Source: CAKRHR01 sp964423195
GTDB taxonomy: Bacteria > Bacillota > Clostridia > Lachnospirales > Lachnospiraceae
Direction of reading: 5' to 3'
Assembly: GCA_964423195.1 (NCBI GenBank)
Contig: CAYRDY010000079.1
Location: forward strand, 1 to 9,617
DNA: 9,617 nt
This document shows, piece after piece, positions 1 through 7,972 of this stretch. Below the pieces are notes generated by a model. That model saw only the letters and a program-made list of their open reading frames with translations, did no database searches and was not told the DNA's origin. A program made the position numbers and the translations under genes. Every line of letters begins with the position of its first letter. Positions within the stretch are counted from its first letter, which is position 1.

Positions 1-1
1 A

Positions 2-967
2 GATAGTTTCTCAAAGTATTATAAGGGCAATGAGGAAAAATCATTTAAGACTTACAAACAGCTGCGCTATATGGGGGGCGGCGTATTTGCGGGCCTAGGC
101 GCTAACGGCACCATATCTTTGGAAGACGGCACAGTCGTATCATTCAAAGAAACCGAAGACGGCTATACAGAGTACACCTTTAAAAAAGATGGTCAGGATG
201 ATGTGACGTATAAAGTCAGCGACGATGTGTGGGATGCAGTGACCGGTTCTACCTTTGGCGATATGCAAGTAAGCAAAATGTTTGACTATGTTGACAATTT
301 GAAAGTTATGTTTGGTAAGGCTGGGAACCAAATGAAGAATCTTATGGGTGGAATATTTGCTCCATTTGTTAATGAAGTAATTGAAAAGGAGGGAATTGAG
401 AATTCTGATGAACATCCAGATCAATTGGGAAACGCCGCGATATTGTACTTAGGAAGTATGTATGAAGGTTATGATTATAATAAAGTAGGTAATGCGTTAG
501 CAACAAATGGGTATGTGACAAAAGACATTTGGGGTCTTGCCGCGGGAGGTGTAAACAGCATACGCGATTTAGGATTCTCTTTTGGCATGGTATCTGCTTT
601 TGCCAATTCACAATACGGAACGACGACATGTACTGTTGATGGCTATACGGACAGGACATGGGCTGAATATTACACAGAAGTCGTTGATAATGTATATAAA
701 AGATCAACCGGTGAGGACGGTAAAGGAAAGGCCTCAGGCGGTGAAGCCATAGTAATGCTTGAAGAGGCAATGACGAACATTACTAAAGACAGTCATTTTA
801 GTGAATATTATAAAGAAAATGGTGAAGCAGATGCAAAAGGATATCTCAATGCCATGAAATTTTTGTCTGAAAACAAAGAATCGCTTAAAAGCGACGGTGC
901 AATCAAAGATGGTCTTGGATCGTCAAATAAAGATATCGTAAGTATGTTTGATACCATTTTCCAGTAA
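2..967 (+). CDS. Unrecognised protein, 3' part of a gene that starts outside the window
   Basis: The frame is open from the left edge to a TAA at 965-967, giving about 321 visible codons. The ATG at 71 is internal, because the codons before it (from DSFSKYYKG onward) are also open and look coding, so the true start lies outside the window. The visible part is soluble and charged. It has a beta-type stretch (SLEDGTVVSFKE, YTEYTFKKDG), then a largely helical region (MFDYVDNLKVMFGKAGNQMKN), a Gly/Ala-rich stretch (LAAGGVNSIRDLGFSFGM) and a polar C-terminus ending in DTIFQ. I see no signal peptide, membrane helix, sorting signal or catalytic motif, and I do not recognise the family. It is much AT-richer than the opposing gene: the 60-base rows at 301 and 781 hold 23 and 18 G/C, while the row at 4921 holds 36. 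It is convergent with the giant surface-protein gene and ends just before a strong terminator. The open frame is confident; no function is assigned. Confidence 0.85.
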   Translation, partial: DSFSKYYKGNEEKSFKTYKQLRYMGGGVFAGLGANGTISLEDGTVVSFKETEDGYTEYTFKKDGQDDVTYKVSDDVWDAVTGSTFGDMQVSKMFDYVDNLKVMFGKAGNQMKNLMGGIFAPFVNEVIEKEGIENSDEHPDQLGNAAILYLGSMYEGYDYNKVGNALATNGYVTKDIWGLAAGGVNSIRDLGFSFGMVSAFANSQYGTTTCTVDGYTDRTWAEYYTEVVDNVYKRSTGEDGKGKASGGEAIVMLEEAMTNITKDSHFSEYYKENGEADAKGYLNAMKFLSENKESLKSDGAIKDGLGSSNKDIVSMFDTIFQ

Positions 968-986
968 TCTAATACTTCAAAAATTC

Positions 987-1023
987 AACTTCCCGACCTG
1001 CTATGGCAGGTCGGGAAGTTTTT
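987..1023 (+). terminator. Intrinsic terminator, probably bidirectional, between convergent genes
   Basis: A perfect 15-bp stem (987-1001 pairs with 1006-1020, arm AACTTCCCGACCTGC) closes a four-base loop TATG. It is followed by five T (1019-1023, the first two being the end of the stem). It lies 19 bases after the TAA of the left-hand gene. Read on the other strand, the stem is followed within four bases by another run of five T (A run at 979-983). It could therefore also stop transcription of the giant minus-strand gene, whose stop is about 160 bases away. The rest of the spacer (1024-1181) shows no further gene or RNA that I can support. Confidence 0.93.
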
Positions 1024-1181
1024 CACGCCCGTTTTGATATTTTTCAATCCATCAAATTCCTGTCTCAATCGTCCGAATTTCTCTTTTCGGGCCAAAATCA
1101 CCGACACACGTACGATATCACTGTTACTTGACAGGTTTGTGCGGCCACACTGTCACTGACGGACAAAAGATAGTCAGGATG

Positions 1182-2973
1182 TCAGGATTTTCTGCGCCGT
1201 CTGCGGCTGCGTTTTCTTCTCTCGGAAGCCGAGAAACCGAGGATCACGACCACAGCCGAGAATGAGCATGCCATCAGCATCATCCAGAGTTCCGGATGGC
1301 TGTCGTCGCCCGTCCTCGGCGCGTCATCCGAAGGCGGCTGATTCGGCGGAGTTCCCGGCGGAACTGTCGAGGACGTATCGTCCGAGGTGTCCGTCAATGT
1401 TTCCGACGGCGTATCATCCGGCGTGTCCGCTGGCGTTTCCGACGGCGTGTCATCCGGCGTGTCCGCTGGCGTATCCAACGGCGTGTCATCCGGTGTATCT
1501 GCTGGCGTGTCATAGGTATCCGGTGGCGTATCCGACGTGTCCGGGGTGTCCGGTGGCGTGTCATCCGATGGCGTATCAGGGGTCGTGTCATCCGGTGGCG
1601 TGTCATCCGGCGGAGTGTCCGGTGGTTCAGGCTTGTCATTGACAAACTCCACCTCATCCGTCTCTCCGGCTTCAATGCTTCCCTTAGCGTCCTCGACGGC
1701 GCGACCATGATCGTCTACAACACCTGTGGAGCCGTCTACAACAGTCACGGTCGTCGCATAGCTATCGTCATTCGCCTCAACTTCTGTCACCGTATAAGTA
1801 ATCCCCGGAGGCAGGCCCGTGGCCGTCTTGCTCTCCCCGTGTTTTAATGTAAACTCGGCGACGCCGTTCACAAACGTCATATCGCCATAAGTCCCATTGA
1901 TGGTCGCATCGCTCAATTCCACAGTGAAATGCCATTCTTTTTCTTTTTCACCGGCACTCCCGGTAACAGTCTTGGTGACCTTCAGATCGCCTGTATTTCT
2001 GATGTTGACAAATTTAGGAACTTCCTCACTCCCAATTTCAGGACTATAGGTGATACTTTCCACGCTCAGCGGACTGTCCGCATTTCCCTCTCCGCTGATC
2101 ACAATGATGACAGTGTATTCTGTGGTGGAATACTCTATACCCCAGTCCTCACCTGGGATCTCCCGCATGATATAAGTGTACGTGCCAGCCTTTTTGAATG
2201 TCACAGAGCCAAAATTGACCCAGCCGCTCTCGTCATTCCACTGCTGCACCTTATTTCCATCAGGCTTCGGCGGATCGACCGGAGGCGGAACGGGCATAGG
2301 AGGAACTTCCACGTCAGGCTCCACGCTGTCTGGAGTTTCCCCTTCCGCGTCAGTCTCCTCGCTCTCCGGAGTTTCCTCTTCCGCATTAGTCTCCTCGCTG
2401 TCTGGAGTTTCCTCCTCCGAGTCAGGCTCCTTGCTGTCTGGAGTTTCCTCTTCCGCGTCAGTCTCTTCGCTGTCTGGAGTTTCCTCTTCCACGTCAGGCT
2501 CCACGCTGTCTGGAGTTTCCTCTTCCGCATCAGGCTCCTCGTTCTCTGGAGTTTCCTGTTCCGCGTCAGGCTCTTCGCCCTCCGGAATCTCCTCTATCGA
2601 AAGGATCTTCTCCTCTCCTGCCGATTCGTCCGTATCCGGAGCAGGCTCCGGTTCGGCATATTGCGCATTTACGCCCTCCAGCTCAAACCGGAATTGACTT
2701 GACGACAGTTGGCCGTTCTCAAATATCTTCCTGGCACGCAGCGGCACACTGATCTCCTTCGGATTGTAGATGTTCCCAAACGTCAATTCACCTGGAGAAT
2801 TGGCAGGATTGCCGATCTCCGTGATCGAGACAATGGCGCTCAGCTTCCCTGTATAGACTTCATTGTCATCATATTCCTCAATCACCTCGACAGTGACGTT
2901 ATAGATCCTGCCGTCAGTGCTGACGCCTGGTGCTGTACTGATCTGCTCGGTGACTGTATATCTATATGTTCCT
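1182..2973 (-). CDS. Giant surface adhesin, C-terminal piece: two Spy0128-like domains, Cna-B-like domain, repeats and sortase signal (partial at N-terminal side)
   Basis: 596 codons are visible, ending at TGA (1182-1184). The frame is open from the gap edge (GTYRYTVTEQ at 2972 downward), so the GTG at 2885 is an internal Val codon rather than a start. Domain order: the second half of a Spy0128-like pilin domain; a full Spy0128-like domain split by an acidic repeat array; a Cna-B-like domain beginning TGDLKVTKTVTG; a long Asp/Thr/Pro-rich region; and APRTG-DDS, a hydrophobic helix and an Arg-rich tail. Spy0128-like and Cna-B-like domains typically form internal Lys-Asn isopeptide bonds that stiffen pilus-like stalks. 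The matching residues are visible here: Lys in RARKIF, Glu in MREI and Asn in FVN for the second pilin domain, and Lys in VTKTV, Glu in VTEVE and Asn in FVN for the Cna-B-like one. The C-terminus marks the protein for sortase attachment to the cell wall or to a pilus. Confidence 0.92.
1185..1322 (-). other. Sortase cell-wall sorting signal, variant motif APRTG
   Basis: APRTG is encoded at 1308-1322, followed by DDSHPELW, a hydrophobic helix of about 20 residues (MMLMACSFSAVVVILGFSAS) and the tail ERRKRSRRRRRKS. The layout is that of LPXTG signals, but Leu at the first motif position is replaced by Ala. Forms of the type (A/S/V)PxTGD are frequent in Clostridia and imply a matching sortase elsewhere in the genome. 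Confidence 0.9.
1368..1619 (-). repeat. Asp/Thr/Pro-rich wall-spanning repeat, partly 36-bp tandem
   Basis: About 84 residues are made almost only of D, T, P, S and A. The core is periodic with a 12-residue unit like DDTPSETPADTP. Copies at 1401-1436 and 1437-1472 differ by one base in 36, and 1473-1508 is a more diverged copy. Its place between the last folded domain and the sortase motif fits a flexible segment that crosses the peptidoglycan. Confidence 0.93.
1638..1997 (-). other. Cna-B-like isopeptide domain, membrane-proximal
   Basis: About 120 residues: NTGDLKVTKTVTG (candidate Lys), EWHFTVELSD, AEFTLKHGESKTATGLPPG, ITYTVTEVE (candidate Glu) and VEFVND (candidate Asn). This is a near-textbook example of the Cna-B-like family common in Clostridia surface proteins (the type annotated from memory as DUF7601). 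It sits directly before the wall-spanning repeat. Confidence 0.87.
2004..2753 (-). other. Spy0128-like pilin domain with an acidic repeat array inserted in it
   Basis: The opening strands ISVPLRARKIF and SQFRFELEG (candidate Lys in RARK) are separated from the closing half (WVNFGSVTFKKAGTYTYIMREI, then YTVIIVISG and VPKFVNIRN) by about 137 residues of acidic and proline-rich sequence (2250-2660). Both halves fit the Spy0128/FctA pattern and join into a normal-length domain of about 110 residues once the insert is removed. Confidence 0.82.
2307..2576 (-). repeat. Acidic tandem repeat, 12 residues / 36 bp, about 7.5 copies
   Basis: The protein unit is close to xEPDAEEETPDS. The + strand 15-mer CTGTCTGGAGTTTCC starts at 2326, 2398, 2434, 2470 and 2506, with diverged copies at 2362 and 2542 and a weak one at 2578. 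The spacing is exactly 36 bp throughout. The array is followed by a proline-rich stretch (VPPMPVPPPVDPPKP). It is strongly negative and probably extended and disordered. Such arrays tend to gain or lose units between strains. Confidence 0.95.
2754..2973 (-). other. Second half of a Spy0128-like pilin domain (first half lost in gap)
   Basis: GTYRYTVTEQ, with the candidate Glu, is the characteristic strand of Spy0128/FctA-type pilin repeats. It is followed by YNVTVEVIEE and LTFGNIYN, with the candidate Asn. The first strands, including the Lys, should lie in the gap at 2974-3073. Confidence 0.8.
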
Positions 2974-3073
2974 NNNNNNNNNNNNNNNNNNNNNNNNNNN
3001 NNNNNNNNNNNNNNNNNNNNNNNNNNNNNNNNNNNNNNNNNNNNNNNNNNNNNNNNNNNNNNNNNNNNNNNNN
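2974..3073. other. Assembly gap (100 N)
   Basis: This is a run of exactly 100 N inside the giant gene, between a Cna-B-like domain and the second half of a Spy0128-like domain. An intact frame requires a missing length of 2 modulo 3, and completing the pilin domain needs roughly 50-60 residues. The true gap is therefore probably longer than 100 bases. Confidence 0.98.
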
Positions 3074-3547
3074 TCCGGCTTTCTTCGTGTTCACGAATGT
3101 CACCTGCACCGGCCCCTCCGCATTTTCAGGCGATACAGTGCCTTCGAATTTATTCTGACCGCCTTCCGATTGAGAATCTCCATCGGAGGTGAAGCCCGGT
3201 GCGTGCGTTTCTGTTATGGTAAAGGTGTATCCGGTCTGCAGCGGCAGACCTTCCACCCTCATGATCTGATCAGCCCGGAGTTTGAAATGCCAAGTGTTAT
3301 TTTTTTCATCATATGCACGAATATCTTTGTCCTCGGCAGGTGATGCATTATATTCTACAAGCCTGCCCACCACCTCGCCGTTTTCGTCGCTGATAACGTA
3401 CTTTAAAGGCAGCGGCACAGGGATATCGGTATTCTCCGCTTGGGTAAGTTTCAGGGTAAATTCAAATTCTGTATTAAGGTCCTTCTCGTTCAGAACTGTT
3501 CCGTCTTCAGCCTCCAATTTCTTGATGATTGAGATGCCGCTCGCATC
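3074..3547 (-). other. Cna-B-like isopeptide domain
   Basis: About 158 residues, starting DASGISIIKKL (candidate Lys) and running through EFEFTLKLTQ, HFKLRADQIMRVEGLPLQTGY and FTITETHAPGF (candidate Glu) to VTFVNTKK (candidate Asn at 3089-3091). The order and spacing match the Cna-B/SpaA-like fold used in pilins and adhesins, where Lys and Asn join covalently with Glu (or Asp) assistance. Confidence 0.83.
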
Positions 3548-6500
3548 ATACGTATTGACGAAATGCGCCTGCTCCTCAAAGTTGCCCGTGTCGCCAAAGA
3601 GTGAATACGCTCCCGCATAATCCGTCCTAGCCTCCGCTGGAAGATCTGTCTTTGCATCCACCTGGGTCTCGCCGTTTACGAGAAAATGAGCCGTCGCGCC
3701 TACCACGTAGCGATTGTTATTGAACGCGAAATCCTCGCCGCTATAGTGCTTGTCGATCAACTCGCCGTCTCTGACAAAATAGTGGCGCACACTGCCGTCA
3801 GTCTGATTCTGATCCGCCGTGTCTTCGACACACGATGGATTCGCAGATACACTCCCGTCACCGGAATTGCCGGCTGGTTCATGATGGTTGCCTCTTTCCG
3901 CCAGATGGCTGTCACTGCTGCCGCCCTTGAAGGTGGCAAAGGATTCCCACAGCTGGGCGTTGGTGTGGTAGAACGGCTCGCTGCCGCTGCTTTCAAAACC
4001 ATGACCCAAGTCGCTAAAGCTGTTGGCGCCCGGCCTGTAAGTATTCCAGCTGCCGTACTGCTGGGCATGGATCGCCTCTTTCAGCGTATATCCGGCCGCC
4101 ATATCGGAACTGGTCAGCTTCTCCGTAAAGCGGTAGTTCCTGTCGTTCTGCAGGCCGGTAAAGAGCAGACCCTCGCCGCTCTTGAGCGTGAACTCGGCGG
4201 TATTGCGGGCGATCTGATCATTGCTCACCAATTTGAAGTCCGGCCGGTCGCTCTCAGGGCGAATCTCATCGTAAAGGTCTCCGCTCGTAAGCGTCTGGCC
4301 TTTTTTATTGTCANNNNNNNNNNNNNNNNNNNNNNNNNNNNNNNNNNNNNNNNNNNNNNNNNNNNNNNNNNNNNNNNNNNNNNNNNNNNNNNNNNNNNNN
4401 NNNNNNNNNNNNNTCGCCTCGCTGTAATCGCCAAATCCTTCGGACGGCGCGCTGCCGCCCGCAGGATAATAGGTGGTCACGCCACTGTTCTTAAGCTCCA
4501 CCGGATCAGTATCATAATCATCCGTGTATATCCGGCGCGCATTCTGATCGCCCGCCTGACCCTGCATCCCGTCCTCGTTTCCTGGGAGATAGAGGTAATA
4601 CAGATCTTGAGGATTCTTTTCAAATTTACGCGACGTGTCGGCCGTGCCATCCGCATTGGCGTAAAAGTACGCGCCGTTTTCTTCCACCACCTGGCGAGCC
4701 TGGGCATCCTCCCCATCCTCAAAGTCAAAGAGCGCCCGCTGGTTGTTCCTGTCAAAAAGCAGCCCGCTGTTGTCGGTGAGCACATCGATGGACGCGATCC
4801 TCCGCTGCCACGTCTGCGAATACTCATTATAAAATACTCTCGTCGCGCTGCGCTCCCCCGTCATCCCCTGGATATACGCCTGGAAGTTGAACGCTTTTCC
4901 TTTTTGTTCTTCGGTGAGATTAAATCCCTCCGGCGGCGTCAGCATCTTGGTGACCAGCACGTTCTGATTGGCCACCGCCAGACGCCCGTTATTGCCCAGA
5001 TAGTTGTTGATGATGACCTTATCGTCCACGCCGGACTCTGTGGATACCGTCGGTATGTAATAGCTGTAGGAAGTTTGGGTTCTGTTGCCACCACCCGGCG
5101 TGTCTGGTTTATCCGGATCCGTCTTCAGCCTGCGGTTCTGAAACATATCGCCCACCCGCAGGCCGCCAGGCCTGGCCGCTACCGCGAACCGGAAATATTT
5201 CTCAAAATCTGTCTGATTATGAACGGTTTCCTTGGCCTGCGCAAGCTCAGTACTCAGCTGTTCCCGAAGATCGAGCCAATATACCGCCTCCCTTTCCGCC
5301 GGCGTCTTGCCATCGTCCCCGACAGATGACGGGGCATTCTGGTCATTTTTGAGACCGCATTCCCTTGCAAGATATTCGGCCATCGTGTTCTCATCGCTGT
5401 AACTTTCATTGAGCAGTTTATCGTAGGTCGGCTCGCCGCGGGTGCGATCACCGGTCTCGGTGTAGGAATGATATGCCAGCGTCAGGCTGATCTTGCCGCT
5501 CATATCCGTCCAGCAGAGCATATCGCCGTTGCCGATCTTATCGGTCTTCAGGCCGGAGCCGAATTCACTGCCCTTGCGGGTGACGACGCGCTGCACCGCG
5601 TGAGCCTTGGATGTCCCCTTTAGTTCATTGCCCTCTAGGTCCACGCCGGTACCCTCATCCGGCAGGTAGTAATCCAGCAGGATAAAGAAATAATCCTCTG
5701 AATTAAAAGCGACTGAATTTTCAGTATATTTCCCGTTTTCTTCCGATGTCACGTGATCCAGCAGATCGCTCTCAAAGAAGACCAGCCCGCCATCGACGAT
5801 CTCAAATTTGTCACCGTTGGCGTCGGTAATCATCTTTTTACCTGTGTCATCATCTATAGTTGGATTACTTAAACGTTGCTTAAAATCATCCTCATCTCGA
5901 TATACGCCCATAAATAGGCCGCCGGCCCAGGATGCGGGCTCCTGCCCGCCGCCATCGTTCTCCCACGTGGTATTGCTGTTGCCGCCCGTCTGATTGCCCG
6001 TCACTCCGTCTTTCGGAGTATTCCAATAATTCGCAATCTCTCCGGAGGCGTCCACCGGCGCTAAAGTGCCGCTCTCATCCTGCACCCGATAGGCATGCGC
6101 ATAGACAGGCCGCGGCTTCTGGAAGACATAATAGCGGTTATCTCTGGAAGGAGAGAAGGTCACGGTCGGATCGCCGCGGGTATAATTTCCTTCGCTCTCC
6201 ACGTAGCCGCCATAGGTGGTGTTGCTGTAATAATTGGAGATGAACCAGATGCTGTTGTCCGAATTCCGGTGCGTGTTCACATATTCCTCGGAGAGCGCAC
6301 TGATGTCAACCCCTGTCTGCTTGCCACTGCCATCTCGGATGATTAAGTCCTCCTCCAGTCCCACCGCGTAAAACAGGCGAACCGGTGTGCACTGACGTTC
6401 TTCTGTCAGATTCGTCTTATAGGAGAGCACGCCGTTCGGTCCTAGGGTGATCTCAGCCAGCTGAGTTGGCACCGCTGCCACAGGGATATTCACATATAAG

Positions 6501-7972
6501 GACGCATCGTATGCCGATGGATTTGGGGTGATGGCGCCGTCCGTATCGACGTAATCGCCGTACACCTCTCCCCAGACACGGATATCATTGAGGCGATAGA
6601 CACCCGGTATACCCTTGTAAAGGGTATTATCCCTCTTATCCTCCTCATCGGCAGCATCCCATTTCTCCTGCAGATCCTCCGGCACGTTTTCTCCGTAGAC
6701 CGGGTTGATGCGCAGCTCATTTTGTGCTTCATCTTTGTCGGCGAAGCGGTAGACGGTGTATGTCGTGCTCTTGATCTGCGCCGGCAGTTGCTCAGGCGTT
6801 GTATCCTTGTCCGCACCCGAAATGGGCACATAGTCGATCAGATCCTTGTAGCCGAGGCGATACACCCAGCCGTCCTGCCAGGCCTCCTCTGCGCTCTGGT
6901 AATTTTGACCCGACGGCGCACCTGTATCCGGGTCAGATTCAACCCTATCTGCCGTGTCCGCGCTGCCCCTGTACCAGCCCTTGGGGAATTCCTCTGTACC
7001 TGCCAGTTTATTGTGCGCCTCCATCCACTGATCGTTCCACTGAAAGTCGTAGATGCCGGTGCGCACCAGGCCGTGCATCTCGCCAAAGAGCAGCATGGAC
7101 ATATCATAGGTGGTGCCCTCCGGATTCTCCGCATCGTCAGGCGCAGGGACAGTGATCGACTGATTCTTGATCTCCATGTAATCCCCGATCGGATCCTGAT
7201 AGGTGAGGGAATCGCTGACGCCCGCATCGTTGTCACCGGTCATGGGCACGAAGATCTGCCCCGTGATCAGCGACAGGATAGACTCGAATGTCCCGCTCAG
7301 ATCCGCGGAGCTGACATCGTAGAACTTTTCGTTGTAGGTGATATTGTCCAGCACGTCCTGATTGGAGATGGTCATTTTGTTTTCGCCAAACTGAACAGGT
7401 GTACTTCCCTTCTTACTGACATCGCTGTCCGATTGCACGCCCCCGATAGGCTTGATCGAAATTCTGACGGTACCTGGATCCGCTGCCACGGCCTGCGCGT
7501 CTTCGCCGTTCTTCCACTGTGTCCATGATTTAAACAGTCCTTCAAAAATCGTTTGCTTTGTACGCTGTCCTGTATCGCCATACCCGACATTATTTCCCCC
7601 GAAAAGGCGCTCGTCCGTATACCATTTCTCACTTTCAAGCGTATCCAACGAATAATCCTTCGGATCCAGCGACGGATAGAGGCGCATGCGACCCCACTGG
7701 GGGACATGCTCCGAGTCCACGTTCATGGTGTAAGTGCTCAAGGATACCCGACTTTCCTCGGCTGCGTGATCTGTCTCCCAACCCGTCTCGTAGTGTTGTT
7801 TGACAGCCGCGTTCATAAAGGCGGCCGTCAGCAGCACCTCCAGGATAGTCCCAGATGTGCCGAGAACGTCACTGTCACTGGAATACAGCACGCCCGCGCT
7901 GTACCAGAGCGGCTGCGAACTCAGCGTGCCATCCCGGTAATAGTCCGCGCCCACATTGTACATGGACGGAAG
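3074..7972 (-). CDS. Giant surface adhesin, middle piece: end of vWA, long unrecognised region, two Cna-B-like domains (partial at both ends, contains one gap)
   Basis: This piece is 1,186 codons before the gap at 4314-4413 and 413 after it, in the same frame. It opens with the rest of the vWA fold: helix LEVLLTAAFMNAAVKQHY, strand VSLSTYTMNV, and a closing FYDVSSADLSGTFESILSLI helix near 7280-7330. The phrase VSDSLTYQDPIGDYMEIK then resembles the Ig-like domain that follows vWA in related adhesins. From about 7200 to 5000 comes beta-rich, aromatic-rich sequence I cannot assign, with a Gly/Asn linker (around 5935-6010) and a charged helix (around 5170-5300). A Cna-B-like domain with a very large insertion follows (about 4990 to 3548), then a compact one (3547 to 3074) ending VTFVNTKK. 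Frame-bridging extensions of this frame to 2882 or 8245 through the neighbouring gaps are placeholder artefacts. The start of this piece is not a real start codon. Confidence 0.87.
3548..4990 (-). other. Cna-B-like isopeptide domain with a very large insertion, interrupted by an assembly gap
   Basis: The first strand VLVTKML carries the candidate Lys (4946-4948). The later FTLKSGEGLLFTGL and YRFTEKL carry the candidate Glu (4121-4123), and HFVNTYD ends with the candidate Asn (3554-3556). A plain Cna-B-like domain is about 100-130 residues, while this one spans over 440 visible residues plus the gap. The extra sequence lies both before and after the Glu strand. Only the three strand motifs support the call. 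Confidence 0.68.
4314..4413. other. Assembly gap (100 N)
   Basis: This is a run of exactly 100 N inside the insertion of the expanded Cna-B-like domain. The frame on both sides agrees with a missing length of 1 modulo 3, which the placeholder happens to meet. Confidence 0.98.

Noticed and set aside
1173..1188. Direct repeat GTCAGGAT twice at the adhesin stop codon
   Set aside because: It is only two 8-base copies with no flanking element features. It is most simply a small local duplication and too short to call an attachment site.
1296..1847. Plus-strand Arg-rich repetitive frame
   Set aside because: It is a shadow of the Asp/Thr/Pro repeat and the neighbouring Cna-B-like domain on the minus strand.
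1368..2576. CRISPR array suggested by regular 36-bp spacing
   Set aside because: There are no unique spacers between copies; the units are contiguous, in frame and encode a 12-residue protein repeat.
2176..2697. Plus-strand Ser-rich repeat frame that looks like a serine-rich adhesin
   Set aside because: It is the complement of the acidic 36-bp repeat array; any frame through a tandem repeat looks repetitive. The minus-strand frame joins real domains on both sides.
2883..2885. GTG start for a separate C-terminal protein
   Set aside because: The same frame is open and clearly coding (GTYRYTVTEQ and onward) from the GTG back to the gap edge, so it is an internal Val codon within a pilin domain.
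3686..5329. Long plus-strand open frame of 547 codons
   Set aside because: It lies wholly antisense to the adhesin gene, runs through a gap, is Arg/Ile/Val-rich without domain features, and lacks a ribosome site. The opposite strand is clearly the coding one.
6722..7528. Plus-strand open frame of 268 codons
   Set aside because: It is an antisense shadow of the adhesin middle region, with biased composition and no recognisable motif.
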